A stretch of 64,000 nt of DNA, taken from Nitrososphaerales archaeon. Lineage in GTDB: Archaea > Thermoproteota > Nitrososphaeria > Nitrososphaerales > CADDZS01. Below are positions 41,950 to 51,973 of this stretch, in pieces. How positions within the stretch are numbered: position 1 is the first letter of the stretch; each line of letters starts with the position of its first letter. Under the pieces are notes generated by a model. It saw only the letters and a list, made by a program, of their open reading frames with translations. It was not told the DNA's origin and searched no databases. The translations under genes were made by a program, and so were the position numbers. The stretch spans positions 1 through 64,000 of the forward strand of contig JASHNZ010000073.1 of assembly GCA_030041355.1 (NCBI GenBank), read 5' to 3'.

Positions 41950-42399
41950 TCATTGCTGCGATGTTACAATTTGGATGCTGTCCACGTTGAAATAGCGCTT
42001 TGCTAGCATTCTTGCCTTTTCCGCGTTGCGACCTGCTTTGCCTAATATCGCTCCCTTTTTCCTTTGATCCACGACAACAGTTACTGTCTTGGACCCATCA
42101 GGTCTATCTGCAATTCTGACCTCGCTTATCATCTTTGGGTTAAGGGCATTCGTAATGAATTGCTTAAGATCCTCGGACCATTCCACGAGCTCGATTTCTT
42201 TGCCCACAATCTGCTGAACGTTCTTGATATTCGATCCTCCCTTTCCGATTGCGAGTCCCATTTCGCCCCTGTTCACCACAAAGATTATTCTCTCAGCCTT
42301 TGGATCGAGAACGCAATCTCTGGCTGTTGCCCCTGTAGTATTTTGAAAGAGGGACATCAGTCCTAACTCTTCTGATGTTAATTTGATTCGTCCTGACAA
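41950..42399 (-). CDS. nusA: Archaeal NusA-like KH-domain protein
   Basis: The 149-residue protein has two KH motifs, LAIGKGGSNIKNVQQIVG and AILGKAGRNAEKARMLA, the typical length of archaeal NusA homologues that lack the S1 domain. It binds RNA and probably modulates transcription termination or pausing. Its place between L30e and S12 is the normal archaeal order. TTG 42399 is the start. Confidence 0.92.
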   Translation of the reverse strand: MSGRIKLTSEELGLMSLFQNTTGATARDCVLDPKAERIIFVVNRGEMGLAIGKGGSNIKNVQQIVGKEIELVEWSEDLKQFITNALNPKMISEVRIADRPDGSKTVTVVVDQRKKGAILGKAGRNAEKARMLAKRYFNVDSIQIVTSQQ

Positions 42400-42475
42400 G
42401 GATGGAAAACACAGCGCCGTGATTATTTGTCTTTCAGATTTTCGAGAGGCGATTCATGGTCATTGAAGAGAAGCT

Positions 42476-43069
42476 CTAATCTTCCTCTTCTTCGTCGGTA
42501 TCTTCTTCAGCCTGAGAGCGAGCTTCATCTTCCTCTTTCACTTTCTCTTTTTCTTTTGACTTCTTTGGAGTCTTCTTTTTTCTCACTGACTTCTTAGCTG
42601 GTTTCTCGCCCCTGTCCGACTCTCGAGCTTTTGTTGTTTTCTCTTTTTCTTCCTTCTTAGGAGCCTTGGTCTTCTTGCGAGTTTGCTTGCCTTCCGGTTT
42701 TTCGTTTATCTCTTCCGGTTTTGCTTGCAAATCCGGAACTGGCAGGGTTTGTTGTGCTAGAAATCTAGATCTTGGCAAAGAGTAATCGCGTGAGCTTTCA
42801 AAAGAAGTCAAGACAGCATCGCCTGATGACTTTACAGCAATGACGGACACCTTGTATGGGATGCCACAGGTCTTGCCCAATTCGATCGGGTTTCCACCGA
42901 ATCGCACAGCCGGAACTTGAAGGTTCTTGCATTCATTCAAAATCTGCGGAGGGACATTGGCTGACGCGGACCAAACCACGAGCTTCGATCCTTTTAATCC
43001 GTTTAGCACCTCTTTTCGGCCCACCACGTATTTGCCTGTTTTGGTTACAGCTTTCAGCTGTTTTTCCAA
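42476..43069 (-). CDS. rpl30e: L30e-family protein with long charged C-terminal tail
   Basis: Residues 1-100 match archaeal L30e: KTGKYVVGRKEVLNGLKGSK, VWSASANVPPQILNECKNL and VRFGGNPIELGKTCGIPYKV. Usual archaeal L30e proteins are about 100 residues; this one continues to 197 with a tail of alternating Lys- and Glu-rich runs (KKTKAPKKEEKEKTTKAR and similar), ending in an acidic stretch EEEED. The tail is low complexity and may be disordered, as seen in acidic/basic tails of some archaeal proteins. It lies between rpoA and nusA in the expected order. TTG 43069 is the start. Confidence 0.9.
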   Translation of the reverse strand: MEKQLKAVTKTGKYVVGRKEVLNGLKGSKLVVWSASANVPPQILNECKNLQVPAVRFGGNPIELGKTCGIPYKVSVIAVKSSGDAVLTSFESSRDYSLPRSRFLAQQTLPVPDLQAKPEEINEKPEGKQTRKKTKAPKKEEKEKTTKARESDRGEKPAKKSVRKKKTPKKSKEKEKVKEEDEARSQAEEDTDEEEED

Positions 43070-43093
43070 ATCAACTAGAGATACTGACAGCTT

Positions 43094-46000
43094 TTAGACA
43101 CCCCTCATGAAAACGTCGATCATGCCCGTTCCCACAGGGATTGGTAGACCGACAATTACATTCTCTGTGACTCCTCTGAGTTCTTCCGTTTCACCCCTCA
43201 CTGCGGCTTCAGCGAGAGTAGGGACCGTGATTTCGAAAGCTGCTCGTGCGAGAACAGAAGTCTTCGTTCCAGCAACGCCATGTCTTCCTATCTGTTGGAG
43301 AAATCCCTTGCTCGTCATGAGATCCGCAACGAGATACACATGTCTGATGTCTACTTCGAGACCTTGTTCTTCGAGCGTTCCCATAATCTCCTTTACGAGT
43401 GCATTTCTTGCCGCTTCTATTCCTAGAGTCTGGTAAATTTCGAAAGTGTTGTTTGTGGTCGTTCTTGTCTTGTCGACGCCTTCGATTTGTCTCACCTTTG
43501 CAAGGTTCGAGCCAGATGTTTGTATTTTCCACTCTTCGCCCTCCTTCACGACCGTAACGCGGTCAATGCCTGGGATTCCCTTCACCTTCTGGTTTAGTAT
43601 CTTGTTCTTGTGAATATGCAACGAGGCAAAGTCAACCTCCATCTTCACGGTTATGAGATTGCGCCTTTCATCGGATTCGATCTTCCTCTTTGGAGATTGA
43701 ATTGCCGCAAGTACGTCGTCCAACGTGCATTGCCTTTCTGCTAATCTTGCCTTTGAAAGGTAGATATCGATCTCGCCTTGCACAAGGACTTCAACGCGAT
43801 CGATTACATTTGCAACTTTTGTGAACCTTATTTCGTTTGCCACTTTGACTGCCTTTTCGTTTGACTTTTTGTAATCCTCGACGAGGAAAACATCCATCGA
43901 CGGGGTTGCCGGCTGCTTTCGCGCATCCACTAGTTCGATAAGTCTTGGAAGTCCTAGAGTTACGTCTCTTTCCTTTACTCCAGCAAAGTGAAAAGTTCTA
44001 AGAGTCATTTGGGTGCCGGGTTCTCCGATAGACTGGGCAGCAACAATGCCCGAAGCCTCTCCGGGCTCCACTGTTCCCTTCGTTACAAGCTCAACTACTT
44101 TCTCACAGACTTTTTCAACCGATTTGGGATCCAGCTTCGAAGACTTCAGGTCTCTTAGTAGATCTTCCCTCAATCTTGGATTGAGTTCGCCACCATATTT
44201 TTCAACTGCTCGCTCTATGGTCGACTCTGCGGCGGGCTTGTTTTGATCTGAAGTAAGAGCTGTGGTATCTATCAAACGCTCAAGGTTCACTGCTCGGCCA
44301 TGATCGCTCTTTGCGGGATCGATTCCATCCTCGCCATATCTAAACTGAATTACGTTCCCGTTAGGATCTCTCACAGTTAGGTCGTACTCAACTTTCAGAT
44401 GTTCTAGTGCATTCACTAGCCTCCTTTGCATGTAACCGCTTTGCTGGGTTCTGACGGCGGTATCGACAAGGCCTTCTCTTCCCCCCATTGCATGGAAAAA
44501 GAACTCGATTGGATTTAGTCCATCTCGGTAATTTGATCTTACAAACCCTCTCGCGTCTGGGCTGGGATCCGCCTTGTTGAAGTGAGGCAAAGCCCTTTTC
44601 TGGTAGCCTTTCTCGATTCTCTTTCCCCGAACGGACTGCTGTCCTAGAGCCGCCGTCATTTGACCAAGATTGAGAGTTGAACCTCTAGCTCCAGTTCTGG
44701 CCATAATAATTCCTGCGTTTTGGATCGAAAACGACTTGTCTGCAATTCTTCCAGCTTTTTCTCTTGCACGAGAGAGTTCATTTGCGACATAGAATTCTAA
44801 CGCGCTTTCTGGCGAAAGGCCCCTTGTTTCAGGAAGTGTTCCTTTCTTGTATTGTGCATTAAGATCAGCGACCTTTGCGTATGACTCATCCAGAGTCTCA
44901 TTGATCTTGCTTCGGACTTCGTGGGGAAGTTCCAGCTCGTCAAACCCATAGCTGAAGCCCGATCGAGTAATGAATGCTTTCAGTAGTCTAAGGGTAGAGT
45001 TCAGGAATCTCCTTGCTTGTTCAGTGCCGTAATCTTTCGCAATTCTGTGCAAAATGGAATCAGACTCTTCCGCTCCAATCGCAGCTCTATCAATGACGCC
45101 ACTGATCAAGGTTCCATCTTTGATCACCACGTCTTTTGTTGCTCCCCTCAAGCTCTTCTCCCACTTGCTCACCAAAACGTAGTTGAAATCCCTCGGCAGA
45201 AACAGAGAGAACAGTTGTCTGCCAGAGTAGAGAGGAACAGGATCTGTCTTTTCGGGTTTGGGAAGCTCCATATTAGGTGTCATTCCACCGGCAAGGGCAA
45301 GGCTGGTGAACTCTTCTTTAGTAAGAAAAGTCCCTTCCTTTGTAAGCAAATATGCAGCAGTGAGAAAGTCTCTGATTCCACCAATGATTGGTCCCCCGTA
45401 ACGAGGAGATAGAATTTGATCTTGAACCCTCATCAGCGTAAGGGCTTCCGATCTCGCTTCTTCGCTCTGCGGAACATGCAGATTCATTTCATCGCCGTCG
45501 AAGTCAGAGTTGTACGGTGGGCACACTGCAGGATGCAATCTAAAAGTTCTGTATGGAAGCACTTTGACATAGTGCGCCATAACGGACATTCTATGCAGCG
45601 AAGGCTGCCGATTGAAGATTACAATGTCTCCATCGGTTAGATGTCTTTCGACAATGAAACTTGGCGCTAGAGTGTCCGCGTGCATCTGCAGATCTGTGAC
45701 ATAATCCAGTCGAATCTTGATTCCATCCGGTCTGATGATATAATTAGCGCCCGGATGCTTGAACGGTCCGTTGAGTATGAGTTTTTTCAAGAACTCAATG
45801 TTCCAAGGCGACGCTTTTTCGGGAATAGTTAGTTTTTTTGCAACTTCAAAGGGTACTCCAACTTCGGAAATGTCAAGCGATGGATCCGGAGAAATCACAG
45901 TTCTGCTCGAGAAATCAACACGCTTGCCGGAAAGGCTCCCCCTGAATCGACCTTCCTTTCCTTTCAGCCTCTGGCTAATGGTCTTGAGTGGGCGACCCGA

Positions 46001-46885
46001 TCTGTGATGAGCTTGCGGAATGCCTGAAACTTCATTGTCAAAGTAGGTTGTGACGTGGTACTGTAACAAGTCTACCAAGTCTTGGACAATGAGCGGGGGT
46101 GTTCCCGACTCTTTGCTTTCCCTGACTCGCTGGTTAACTCGAAGAATGTCAACTATCTTGTGGGTAAGATCATCTTCGGATCTGATCCCAGACTCCAAAG
46201 TGATAGAGGGTCTAACCGCCACCGGTGGCACCGGAAGAACCTGCAGAACGAGCCATTCCGGTCTAGCACTCGAGGGGTCGTAACCCATGAGCTTCAGGTC
46301 GTCGTTTGTAATTCGTTCCAGCCTCTCCCTAATCGCGACGGGCAGTAGGCGAGTTGCTCCACCAGTCTCTGTAATTTCGTGAAATACCGTGGGTTTCGTG
46401 AATTCAATTTCATACTGTCCGCGTCCGCAAAAGAAACATTCTTTGGTCTTCTTCACTTTTGCAAGAATCTCTCGAGATATAATTTCAACAAGCATCGGAG
46501 AAGCTGAGGATTTTTCGCTCAACCTCTTGCCATACTCATTGATGTCCTCCTGCGAAAGCAAAAGACGACCGCATGCTCTACACGTTGAGACCAAAAGCTT
46601 GTGAATATCATCCACGAAGGCGATGTGAATTACTGGTTCCGCCAATTCTATGTGGCCGAAGTGACCCGGGCATTTTGGAGCAGTGTTGCCACAAGTAGCA
46701 CACTTTTGCCCTGGTTCAAGCGTTCCCAATCTGTTATCCATGAGGCCTCCTTGCACTGGCATCCCATCTTCGTCGTAGGTCTCTGGAGCTGTAATCTCGG
46801 CTACGCTGTACTTTCTGATTTCGCTCGGCGAGCTAAGCGCGAACCTAATCCCGCCCACGGACTTGATTGATTCTTCAAGTGACAT
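43094..46885 (-). CDS. rpoA: DNA-directed RNA polymerase subunit A, unsplit (A'/A'' fused)
   Basis: One 1263-residue chain contains the whole largest subunit. The N-terminal zinc region is CATCGNTAPKCPGHFGHIEL, the active-site motif reads YNSDFDGDEMNLHVPQ (normally NADFDGD, so one Ala-to-Ser change), and the bridge-helix/trigger-loop region includes GLNPIEFFFHAMGG and the downstream GEPGTQMTLRTFHFAG of the A'' part. In most archaea A' and A'' are separate genes; fusion is a known thaumarchaeal feature. It forms the catalytic core with RpoB. It is 20 nt after rpoB. Confidence 0.97.
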   Translation of the reverse strand: MSLEESIKSVGGIRFALSSPSEIRKYSVAEITAPETYDEDGMPVQGGLMDNRLGTLEPGQKCATCGNTAPKCPGHFGHIELAEPVIHIAFVDDIHKLLVSTCRACGRLLLSQEDINEYGKRLSEKSSASPMLVEIISREILAKVKKTKECFFCGRGQYEIEFTKPTVFHEITETGGATRLLPVAIRERLERITNDDLKLMGYDPSSARPEWLVLQVLPVPPVAVRPSITLESGIRSEDDLTHKIVDILRVNQRVRESKESGTPPLIVQDLVDLLQYHVTTYFDNEVSGIPQAHHRSGRPLKTISQRLKGKEGRFRGSLSGKRVDFSSRTVISPDPSLDISEVGVPFEVAKKLTIPEKASPWNIEFLKKLILNGPFKHPGANYIIRPDGIKIRLDYVTDLQMHADTLAPSFIVERHLTDGDIVIFNRQPSLHRMSVMAHYVKVLPYRTFRLHPAVCPPYNSDFDGDEMNLHVPQSEEARSEALTLMRVQDQILSPRYGGPIIGGIRDFLTAAYLLTKEGTFLTKEEFTSLALAGGMTPNMELPKPEKTDPVPLYSGRQLFSLFLPRDFNYVLVSKWEKSLRGATKDVVIKDGTLISGVIDRAAIGAEESDSILHRIAKDYGTEQARRFLNSTLRLLKAFITRSGFSYGFDELELPHEVRSKINETLDESYAKVADLNAQYKKGTLPETRGLSPESALEFYVANELSRAREKAGRIADKSFSIQNAGIIMARTGARGSTLNLGQMTAALGQQSVRGKRIEKGYQKRALPHFNKADPSPDARGFVRSNYRDGLNPIEFFFHAMGGREGLVDTAVRTQQSGYMQRRLVNALEHLKVEYDLTVRDPNGNVIQFRYGEDGIDPAKSDHGRAVNLERLIDTTALTSDQNKPAAESTIERAVEKYGGELNPRLREDLLRDLKSSKLDPKSVEKVCEKVVELVTKGTVEPGEASGIVAAQSIGEPGTQMTLRTFHFAGVKERDVTLGLPRLIELVDARKQPATPSMDVFLVEDYKKSNEKAVKVANEIRFTKVANVIDRVEVLVQGEIDIYLSKARLAERQCTLDDVLAAIQSPKRKIESDERRNLITVKMEVDFASLHIHKNKILNQKVKGIPGIDRVTVVKEGEEWKIQTSGSNLAKVRQIEGVDKTRTTTNNTFEIYQTLGIEAARNALVKEIMGTLEEQGLEVDIRHVYLVADLMTSKGFLQQIGRHGVAGTKTSVLARAAFEITVPTLAEAAVRGETEELRGVTENVIVGLPIPVGTGMIDVFMRGV

Positions 46886-46905
46886 CCTAGACCATCCAAC
46901 TCCTT

Positions 46906-49900
46906 TCAGACTTTGTCCTTAACGGTGAGTCGAGGCGCAATGTTCAGGCTCATCATTTCTTGCAACAGCAACTTGAAAGCATATGCGATTACAATGGTCG
47001 AAATTCTTGCATTATCTCCATCTACTCTGCAGACATATTTTCGCTGCTTTGCATCGTAGTACGCAATTAGACCGCATTTTTCGCAGACATGAACCTCTGT
47101 TTTGTCAGCTTCGTCCAAGAGCCTGTCCTTCAAGACCATTGATGCTCCGTACGCAATTAAACAGTCGCGCTCCATTTCTCCGAAACGCAGTCCTCCGCCT
47201 CTTGCCCTCCCCTCTGTTGGCTGTTTCGTAAGCATCTGGACTTGACCTCTGGCTCTTGCATGAATCTTGTCTGCAACCATGTGGTGAAGCTTTTGGTAAA
47301 AGACGACTCCGATGTAAATGTCAGCGGCGAACTTTCTGCCTGTTCGACCGTCATACATCACTTCTCTTCCGGTGGGAGAGTACCCCGCCTCCTTCAGTGA
47401 CTGCTCGAGAGACTCTGAACCTTCGCCGGTGAATGCTGTTCCATCAACTGGCTTGCCGCGGATCGCAGAGACCTTGCCGGCTAGCGATTCAAGGAACTGA
47501 CCTGCGGTCATTCTAGACGGAAATGCATGCGGGTTTATGATTACATCGGGCACAATACCGTCTTCTGTATAGGGCATATCTTCTTGGTTCACCACCAAGC
47601 CGATGACACCCTTTTGTCCGTGGCGCGATGCGAACTTGTCGCCGATCTCAGGCACACGCATGTCCCGAACGCGGACTTTGTACATTTTTCCGCCCTCGTC
47701 ATTCTCAGTCAGGAAAACTGCGTCTACTACTCCGTTTTCGCTTGCTCTAACTCCAACGGAGGTATCGCGTCTGTATGGACCCTTCACTTCAAATTCTTTG
47801 TACTCTTCCATGAATCTTGGAGGAGAAGTACGTCCTATGATTACATCGCCTCCTCCGACCTGCGCCTCGTGCATCACGACTCCGTCAGATTCGATCAGGC
47901 GATAGTATTTCTCGCCACGATACCCTCGAATGTTTGCTTCAGGTCTTGGCACCTCAAACGTATCTTTCATGCCGCCGAGATACTGCTTTGCTTCAGCTTC
48001 GTAGAGGCGGTAGAAGATCGATCTCGCTAGTCCTCGATCTATGGCTGACTTGTTGAATATGATAGCATCCTCGATGTTGTATCCTTCGAAGGATAAGACC
48101 GCAACGACCGCGTTTTGTCCGGTCGGGCGCTCATCCAGAGATAATAGAGAGGTCGACCTTGTCTTGACCATCGGAGGTTGGGGGTATACAAGTAGATGTT
48201 CCCTGACATAAGTACTGAACGGGTAAGTCGGAGTTGGAAAGCCCAGAGATTGTTTTGCCATTGCTGACTCGTAGGTATTTCTTGGTGATTGATTGTGTTC
48301 CGGATATGGAATGATCGAGGCTGCGATCCCCAAAATCGCAGAAGGATACATTTCGAGATGAGTGTTCTTCTCGTTCAAGTGTTTGAAGTCTATCGCAATA
48401 AGAGAATTTTCCTCTTCATTTGCATCGATAAGCTCGATAACGCCCATCTGGACCAGATCGCGCCAATTGAGCTGCCCAGCCTCAACTCTTTTGATAATGT
48501 CCGGAGCTAGCGTTGGTCTACCGCTATCGCAAATTATGAGAGGTCTAAGGACTCTCCCGGAATTGGTGGCAATGTAAACTCTCTTTGTTCCACCTTCGAA
48601 GGGCGAATCAAAGAAAGCTACGCCTGCGTGAGGATGAATTTGTCCTTCCCGTCTCAGCTTTCGAAAAGAGCGTGCAAGAGCATCTCCGTCCTTTACGAAT
48701 CCAACAAATCGGCCCTCAACGAAGACTCTGCATCCGTCTAGTTTCATCCTTTCGTCAGCTTCTTTAAAGGGCTTCACACCAAGGTCGTAGAGTTTCGCGA
48801 CCACCTGAGCTGATGGAACACTAACAGAAATCAAAGCAGACAGAGCCAAATTTTTTACCAGACCGCAGTTGGAGCCTTCAGGCGTCTCAGAAGGACAAAT
48901 GCGTCCAAAGTGAGTGGCATGAAGGTCCCGCGCTTCGAAGTTAGGCTGACTACGCGAGAGCGGGGATTGAATCCTGCGAAGATGAGAGAGTGTAGATAGA
49001 TAATTGGTCCTATCGAGCAACTGTGTAACTCCAACCTTGCCCCTTCCCCAGTTACCGGTTGCAATTGCATTGTTGAGCTTGTCAGTAATTATTCCAGGTC
49101 TGATAGCAGCGCCAACCACGTTCAGACCTCTTCGCTGACCTGTCCTCTCAAGCTGATACTTCATATCGCGAGCGAGGTTTCTAAAGGCGGTCCTGAATAG
49201 ATCGGCAATCATCTGCCCCGCGAATTTAATGACTTTGTTACCATAGTGGTCCTTATCATCTGATTCGATTTGTCCGAGCCTCAACTCAATTAGCTTGTTT
49301 ACCGCTTCGCCTAGGAATATTGCCTTGTCGTATCTGTCATCCTTTGTTTTTCCGAGGTGAGGCAGAAGACCCCAGTCGAGAACGGACTCAGCACGTCTCA
49401 AACGGAATTCGTCAAGCATGCCATGAGCGACGCGGTTGCCGATGTACATCAGGGCATCCTTTGTAGTCTTTGCCTCCGAGGCCTTTTCAAATGAGACTTC
49501 AAGTTTATCTTGGATTTCGGGTCTCAGGGAAACAGCTTGTGCGATCTCCTTGTCTGTTTCTAGACCCAGTGCCCTAAGAACCACAACTAGAGGAAGATCT
49601 ACTGGCGAGCTCGGAAGCTTCACTACTATCGACTCGTCCTGTTTCAGAGTAATGTCGAGCTTTGCCCTATAGCCTACAATAGAGGAGTAAACTTTTGCCT
49701 TGTAGTTGGTGACGCCGCCTACCTTCTCATAATCCACAAGAATCTTATTCGGTGAAAGGTCTTCGAGACCTACTATCACGCGTTCGGAGCCGTTGATGAT
49801 GAAGTAACCTCCTGGATCTTTTGGATCTTCTCCAACCTCAACCAACTGTTGAGGATTCATAGTCGCGAGCATGCATCTGTCAGATTTGACCATGACCGGC

Positions 49901-50268
49901 AGATCTCCAATGTGTTGTTCCTGTGATTCGCGGACTATACCATCTTCCTCGACAGTCATGTCCACGAAGATAGGAGACGCGTAAGTGAGGTTGCGCAGTC
50001 TTGCTTCAAGAGGAAGGATATTGCTTACCGAGCCGTCAATTTCGACAACCCGCGGAAGCTTGAGCTTTACTTTGCTAAATTTCACTTTGTAGGGAGTTCC
50101 AACGGTTTCAATGTCAATCGATCCAATCTCGTCAATGATACTTTGCAACCCTCTCTGAATGAATTCATTGTAAGAATTAAGATGCTGTCTAGCGACGCCC
50201 TCTCGCGTCAAAATATCTTGTAGAACCGGCCACGCGTCATACTGTGTTTGAGTTTGTGCCCTTTGCAT
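46906..50268 (-). CDS. rpoB: DNA-directed RNA polymerase subunit B
   Basis: The unsplit second-largest subunit is about 1120 residues. The motifs IPYPEHNQSPRNTYESAM, LSFEGYNIEDAIIFNKS and PDVIINPHAFPSRMT are intact, and the N-terminal lobe begins QTQYDAWPVLQDIL. A frame extending to 50310 overlaps rpoH; the inner ATG 50268 (MQRAQTQTQ), 5 nt after the rpoH stop, is preferred. The C-terminal zinc region reads CEKCGLIAYYDAKQRKYVC and then RVDGD, so the usual fourth Cys is not in place. It makes the polymerase clamp and active site with RpoA. Confidence 0.97.
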   Translation of the reverse strand: MQRAQTQTQYDAWPVLQDILTREGVARQHLNSYNEFIQRGLQSIIDEIGSIDIETVGTPYKVKFSKVKLKLPRVVEIDGSVSNILPLEARLRNLTYASPIFVDMTVEEDGIVRESQEQHIGDLPVMVKSDRCMLATMNPQQLVEVGEDPKDPGGYFIINGSERVIVGLEDLSPNKILVDYEKVGGVTNYKAKVYSSIVGYRAKLDITLKQDESIVVKLPSSPVDLPLVVVLRALGLETDKEIAQAVSLRPEIQDKLEVSFEKASEAKTTKDALMYIGNRVAHGMLDEFRLRRAESVLDWGLLPHLGKTKDDRYDKAIFLGEAVNKLIELRLGQIESDDKDHYGNKVIKFAGQMIADLFRTAFRNLARDMKYQLERTGQRRGLNVVGAAIRPGIITDKLNNAIATGNWGRGKVGVTQLLDRTNYLSTLSHLRRIQSPLSRSQPNFEARDLHATHFGRICPSETPEGSNCGLVKNLALSALISVSVPSAQVVAKLYDLGVKPFKEADERMKLDGCRVFVEGRFVGFVKDGDALARSFRKLRREGQIHPHAGVAFFDSPFEGGTKRVYIATNSGRVLRPLIICDSGRPTLAPDIIKRVEAGQLNWRDLVQMGVIELIDANEEENSLIAIDFKHLNEKNTHLEMYPSAILGIAASIIPYPEHNQSPRNTYESAMAKQSLGFPTPTYPFSTYVREHLLVYPQPPMVKTRSTSLLSLDERPTGQNAVVAVLSFEGYNIEDAIIFNKSAIDRGLARSIFYRLYEAEAKQYLGGMKDTFEVPRPEANIRGYRGEKYYRLIESDGVVMHEAQVGGGDVIIGRTSPPRFMEEYKEFEVKGPYRRDTSVGVRASENGVVDAVFLTENDEGGKMYKVRVRDMRVPEIGDKFASRHGQKGVIGLVVNQEDMPYTEDGIVPDVIINPHAFPSRMTAGQFLESLAGKVSAIRGKPVDGTAFTGEGSESLEQSLKEAGYSPTGREVMYDGRTGRKFAADIYIGVVFYQKLHHMVADKIHARARGQVQMLTKQPTEGRARGGGLRFGEMERDCLIAYGASMVLKDRLLDEADKTEVHVCEKCGLIAYYDAKQRKYVCRVDGDNARISTIVIAYAFKLLLQEMMSLNIAPRLTVKDKV

Positions 50269-50273
50269 TTTTA

Positions 50274-50546
50274 CTAAACCGCCTCCACTACATAGCGATA
50301 GTAGAAGCATTCCCCTGCAGTATCACTCACTCGGGTGATCTTTACCATGTCGCCAGGTTTTGCCTGGATTTCTCTAACCACAGGATCTGTGCTAAACAGG
50401 AACGGAAATTGTTCTTCGGTCGCATTAAATCTCGAAAGGATTTGCTTCTTCCCGTCCTCGCTCAGGATTTCGTGTTTAGGTACCAGCTTGTGATCAGTAA
50501 CCTTTGTCTCTTCGATTATATCCTCTTTCTTAGTTTTCTTGGCCAC
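50274..50546 (-). CDS. rpoH: DNA-directed RNA polymerase subunit H (Rpb5-like)
   Basis: The 90-residue product ends with the conserved archaeal RpoH domain: HKLVPKHEILSEDGKKQIL, EEQFPFLFSTDPVVREI and CFYYRYVVEAV. The first 15 residues are a charged extension (KKTKKEDIIEETK). It forms the jaw of the polymerase. GTG 50546 is the start. It is the first gene of the rpoH-rpoB-rpoA order normal in archaea. Confidence 0.95.
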   Translation of the reverse strand: MAKKTKKEDIIEETKVTDHKLVPKHEILSEDGKKQILSRFNATEEQFPFLFSTDPVVREIQAKPGDMVKITRVSDTAGECFYYRYVVEAV

Positions 50547-50681
50547 TATAACACCCTTCTAGGAGATAACCTACGGTAGAAAACGATTATCCAGTGACTA
50601 AGCTTGATAAGTGTATTTAGGCTTTTTGCCTTCGCAGTTTGAATTTTTGTACTTTTTCGTGCTGATTCTTAGAGCGCAGAG

Positions 50682-51689
50682 TTATTGTCTTGTTCGAAGT
50701 GTCGCTCCGAGTTCTTCACCTTTCGTTTCGCTTGGATAAACCTGAGTCCCTTCATTTGTTTTGCTTCTAACCTTTGCGAATTCTCCACAGATTCTGGCAG
50801 TTACTGGTCCTACCTTTCCAGTTCCGATGTTCCTTCCATTAACTTTGAGCACTGGAACAATTTCAGCAAGCGTTCCGGTCATGAAAACCTCTTCTGCATT
50901 TATTAGTTCAAATGGAGTGATTCGTCTTTCAGTTATCACGTATGCTAGGTCTTCAGCTATTTCCATGACTCGTTGTCTCGTAACGCCGTGTAAAATGGCA
51001 GAATCAATGGACGGGGTGGCTAATTGGCCCTTTGCGACTATGAATATGTTCTCCGCTGTGGCTTCAGACACAAAGCCTTGAGTGTCCAGCATTATCGCAT
51101 CGTTAACACCCGCATCAATTGCTTCCCACCTCGCGAGAATGCTATTGAGATAATTGAGTGATTTAACTTCGTGCGAGGTCGCGTCAACAGGGTCTCTTCG
51201 AATCGAAGATATTATCGCGCTAACACCGATCGGTTTTGAAGTTGGATCTTCTCCCAAAGTCGTCGGCTCTGTGATTATCACAATCGAAGGATCTGAGCAA
51301 TTCATAGGATTGAGACCTAGGTCTCCAACTCCTCTTGTCACGAGCAGTCGGATGTACGCACTCCTAAGTCTGTTTTGCCTCAGAGTCTCCAAAACCGCGT
51401 TTGACATCTGCTCCTTCGTCATTGGAATTTTCAGTCTTATGTAATGGGCTGACTCATAGAGACGATCGATGTGTTCTTTCAATTTGAAAACAATCCCGTT
51501 GTACTCGCGTATTCCTTCGAAAACTCCATCTCCATAGAGAAGACCGTGATCCCAAACTGAGACCGTCGCTTCTTTCTTTCCGAGTAGTTTTCCATCCACA
51601 TACACGAATAGTTCCCCAGTGTCTTCGGACGTTCCAAGGTTATGATTTGACATTGTTTTCAAAGCTTGATTTTCCTCCAACAAATTCAT
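50682..51689 (-). CDS. ilvE: Branched-chain amino acid aminotransferase (class IV)
   Basis: The 335-residue enzyme has the fold-type IV motifs: VWDHGLLYGDGVFEGIREYN, the PLP-Lys in SHEVKSLNYLNSILAR, LDTQGFVSEATAENIFIVA and FMTGTLAEIVPV. It interconverts Leu/Ile/Val and their 2-oxo acids. The first 15 residues look non-homologous; a start at Met13 (MSNHNLG) is possible. D-amino-acid aminotransferase is an alternative with the same fold. Confidence 0.92.
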   Translation of the reverse strand: MNLLEENQALKTMSNHNLGTSEDTGELFVYVDGKLLGKKEATVSVWDHGLLYGDGVFEGIREYNGIVFKLKEHIDRLYESAHYIRLKIPMTKEQMSNAVLETLRQNRLRSAYIRLLVTRGVGDLGLNPMNCSDPSIVIITEPTTLGEDPTSKPIGVSAIISSIRRDPVDATSHEVKSLNYLNSILARWEAIDAGVNDAIMLDTQGFVSEATAENIFIVAKGQLATPSIDSAILHGVTRQRVMEIAEDLAYVITERRITPFELINAEEVFMTGTLAEIVPVLKVNGRNIGTGKVGPVTARICGEFAKVRSKTNEGTQVYPSETKGEELGATLRTRQ

Positions 51690-51973
51690 ATCTGAAAGTT
51701 TCTCTGATAAAAGCAGATCTGCAAATAATTCTAATTATTTGTTGAAAGATTCAATAAAATTGCGATCTGATATATCGAAGGACAAAAGGTAAGGAAAGGA
51801 TTATGTTCGGCACCTGATCTTCATGGTGCAAATTTTTCCTACTTTGACGCCGAATTGCTCTAACTCAGATCCTGAATTTTGAGTGACTGCTTTGCTTTTT
51901 AAACCTATAACGCACAAAGATAGGAAAAAATCTCTTTATGCCTGTCTTTGAGATTGAACAAATGTGAATCAAT

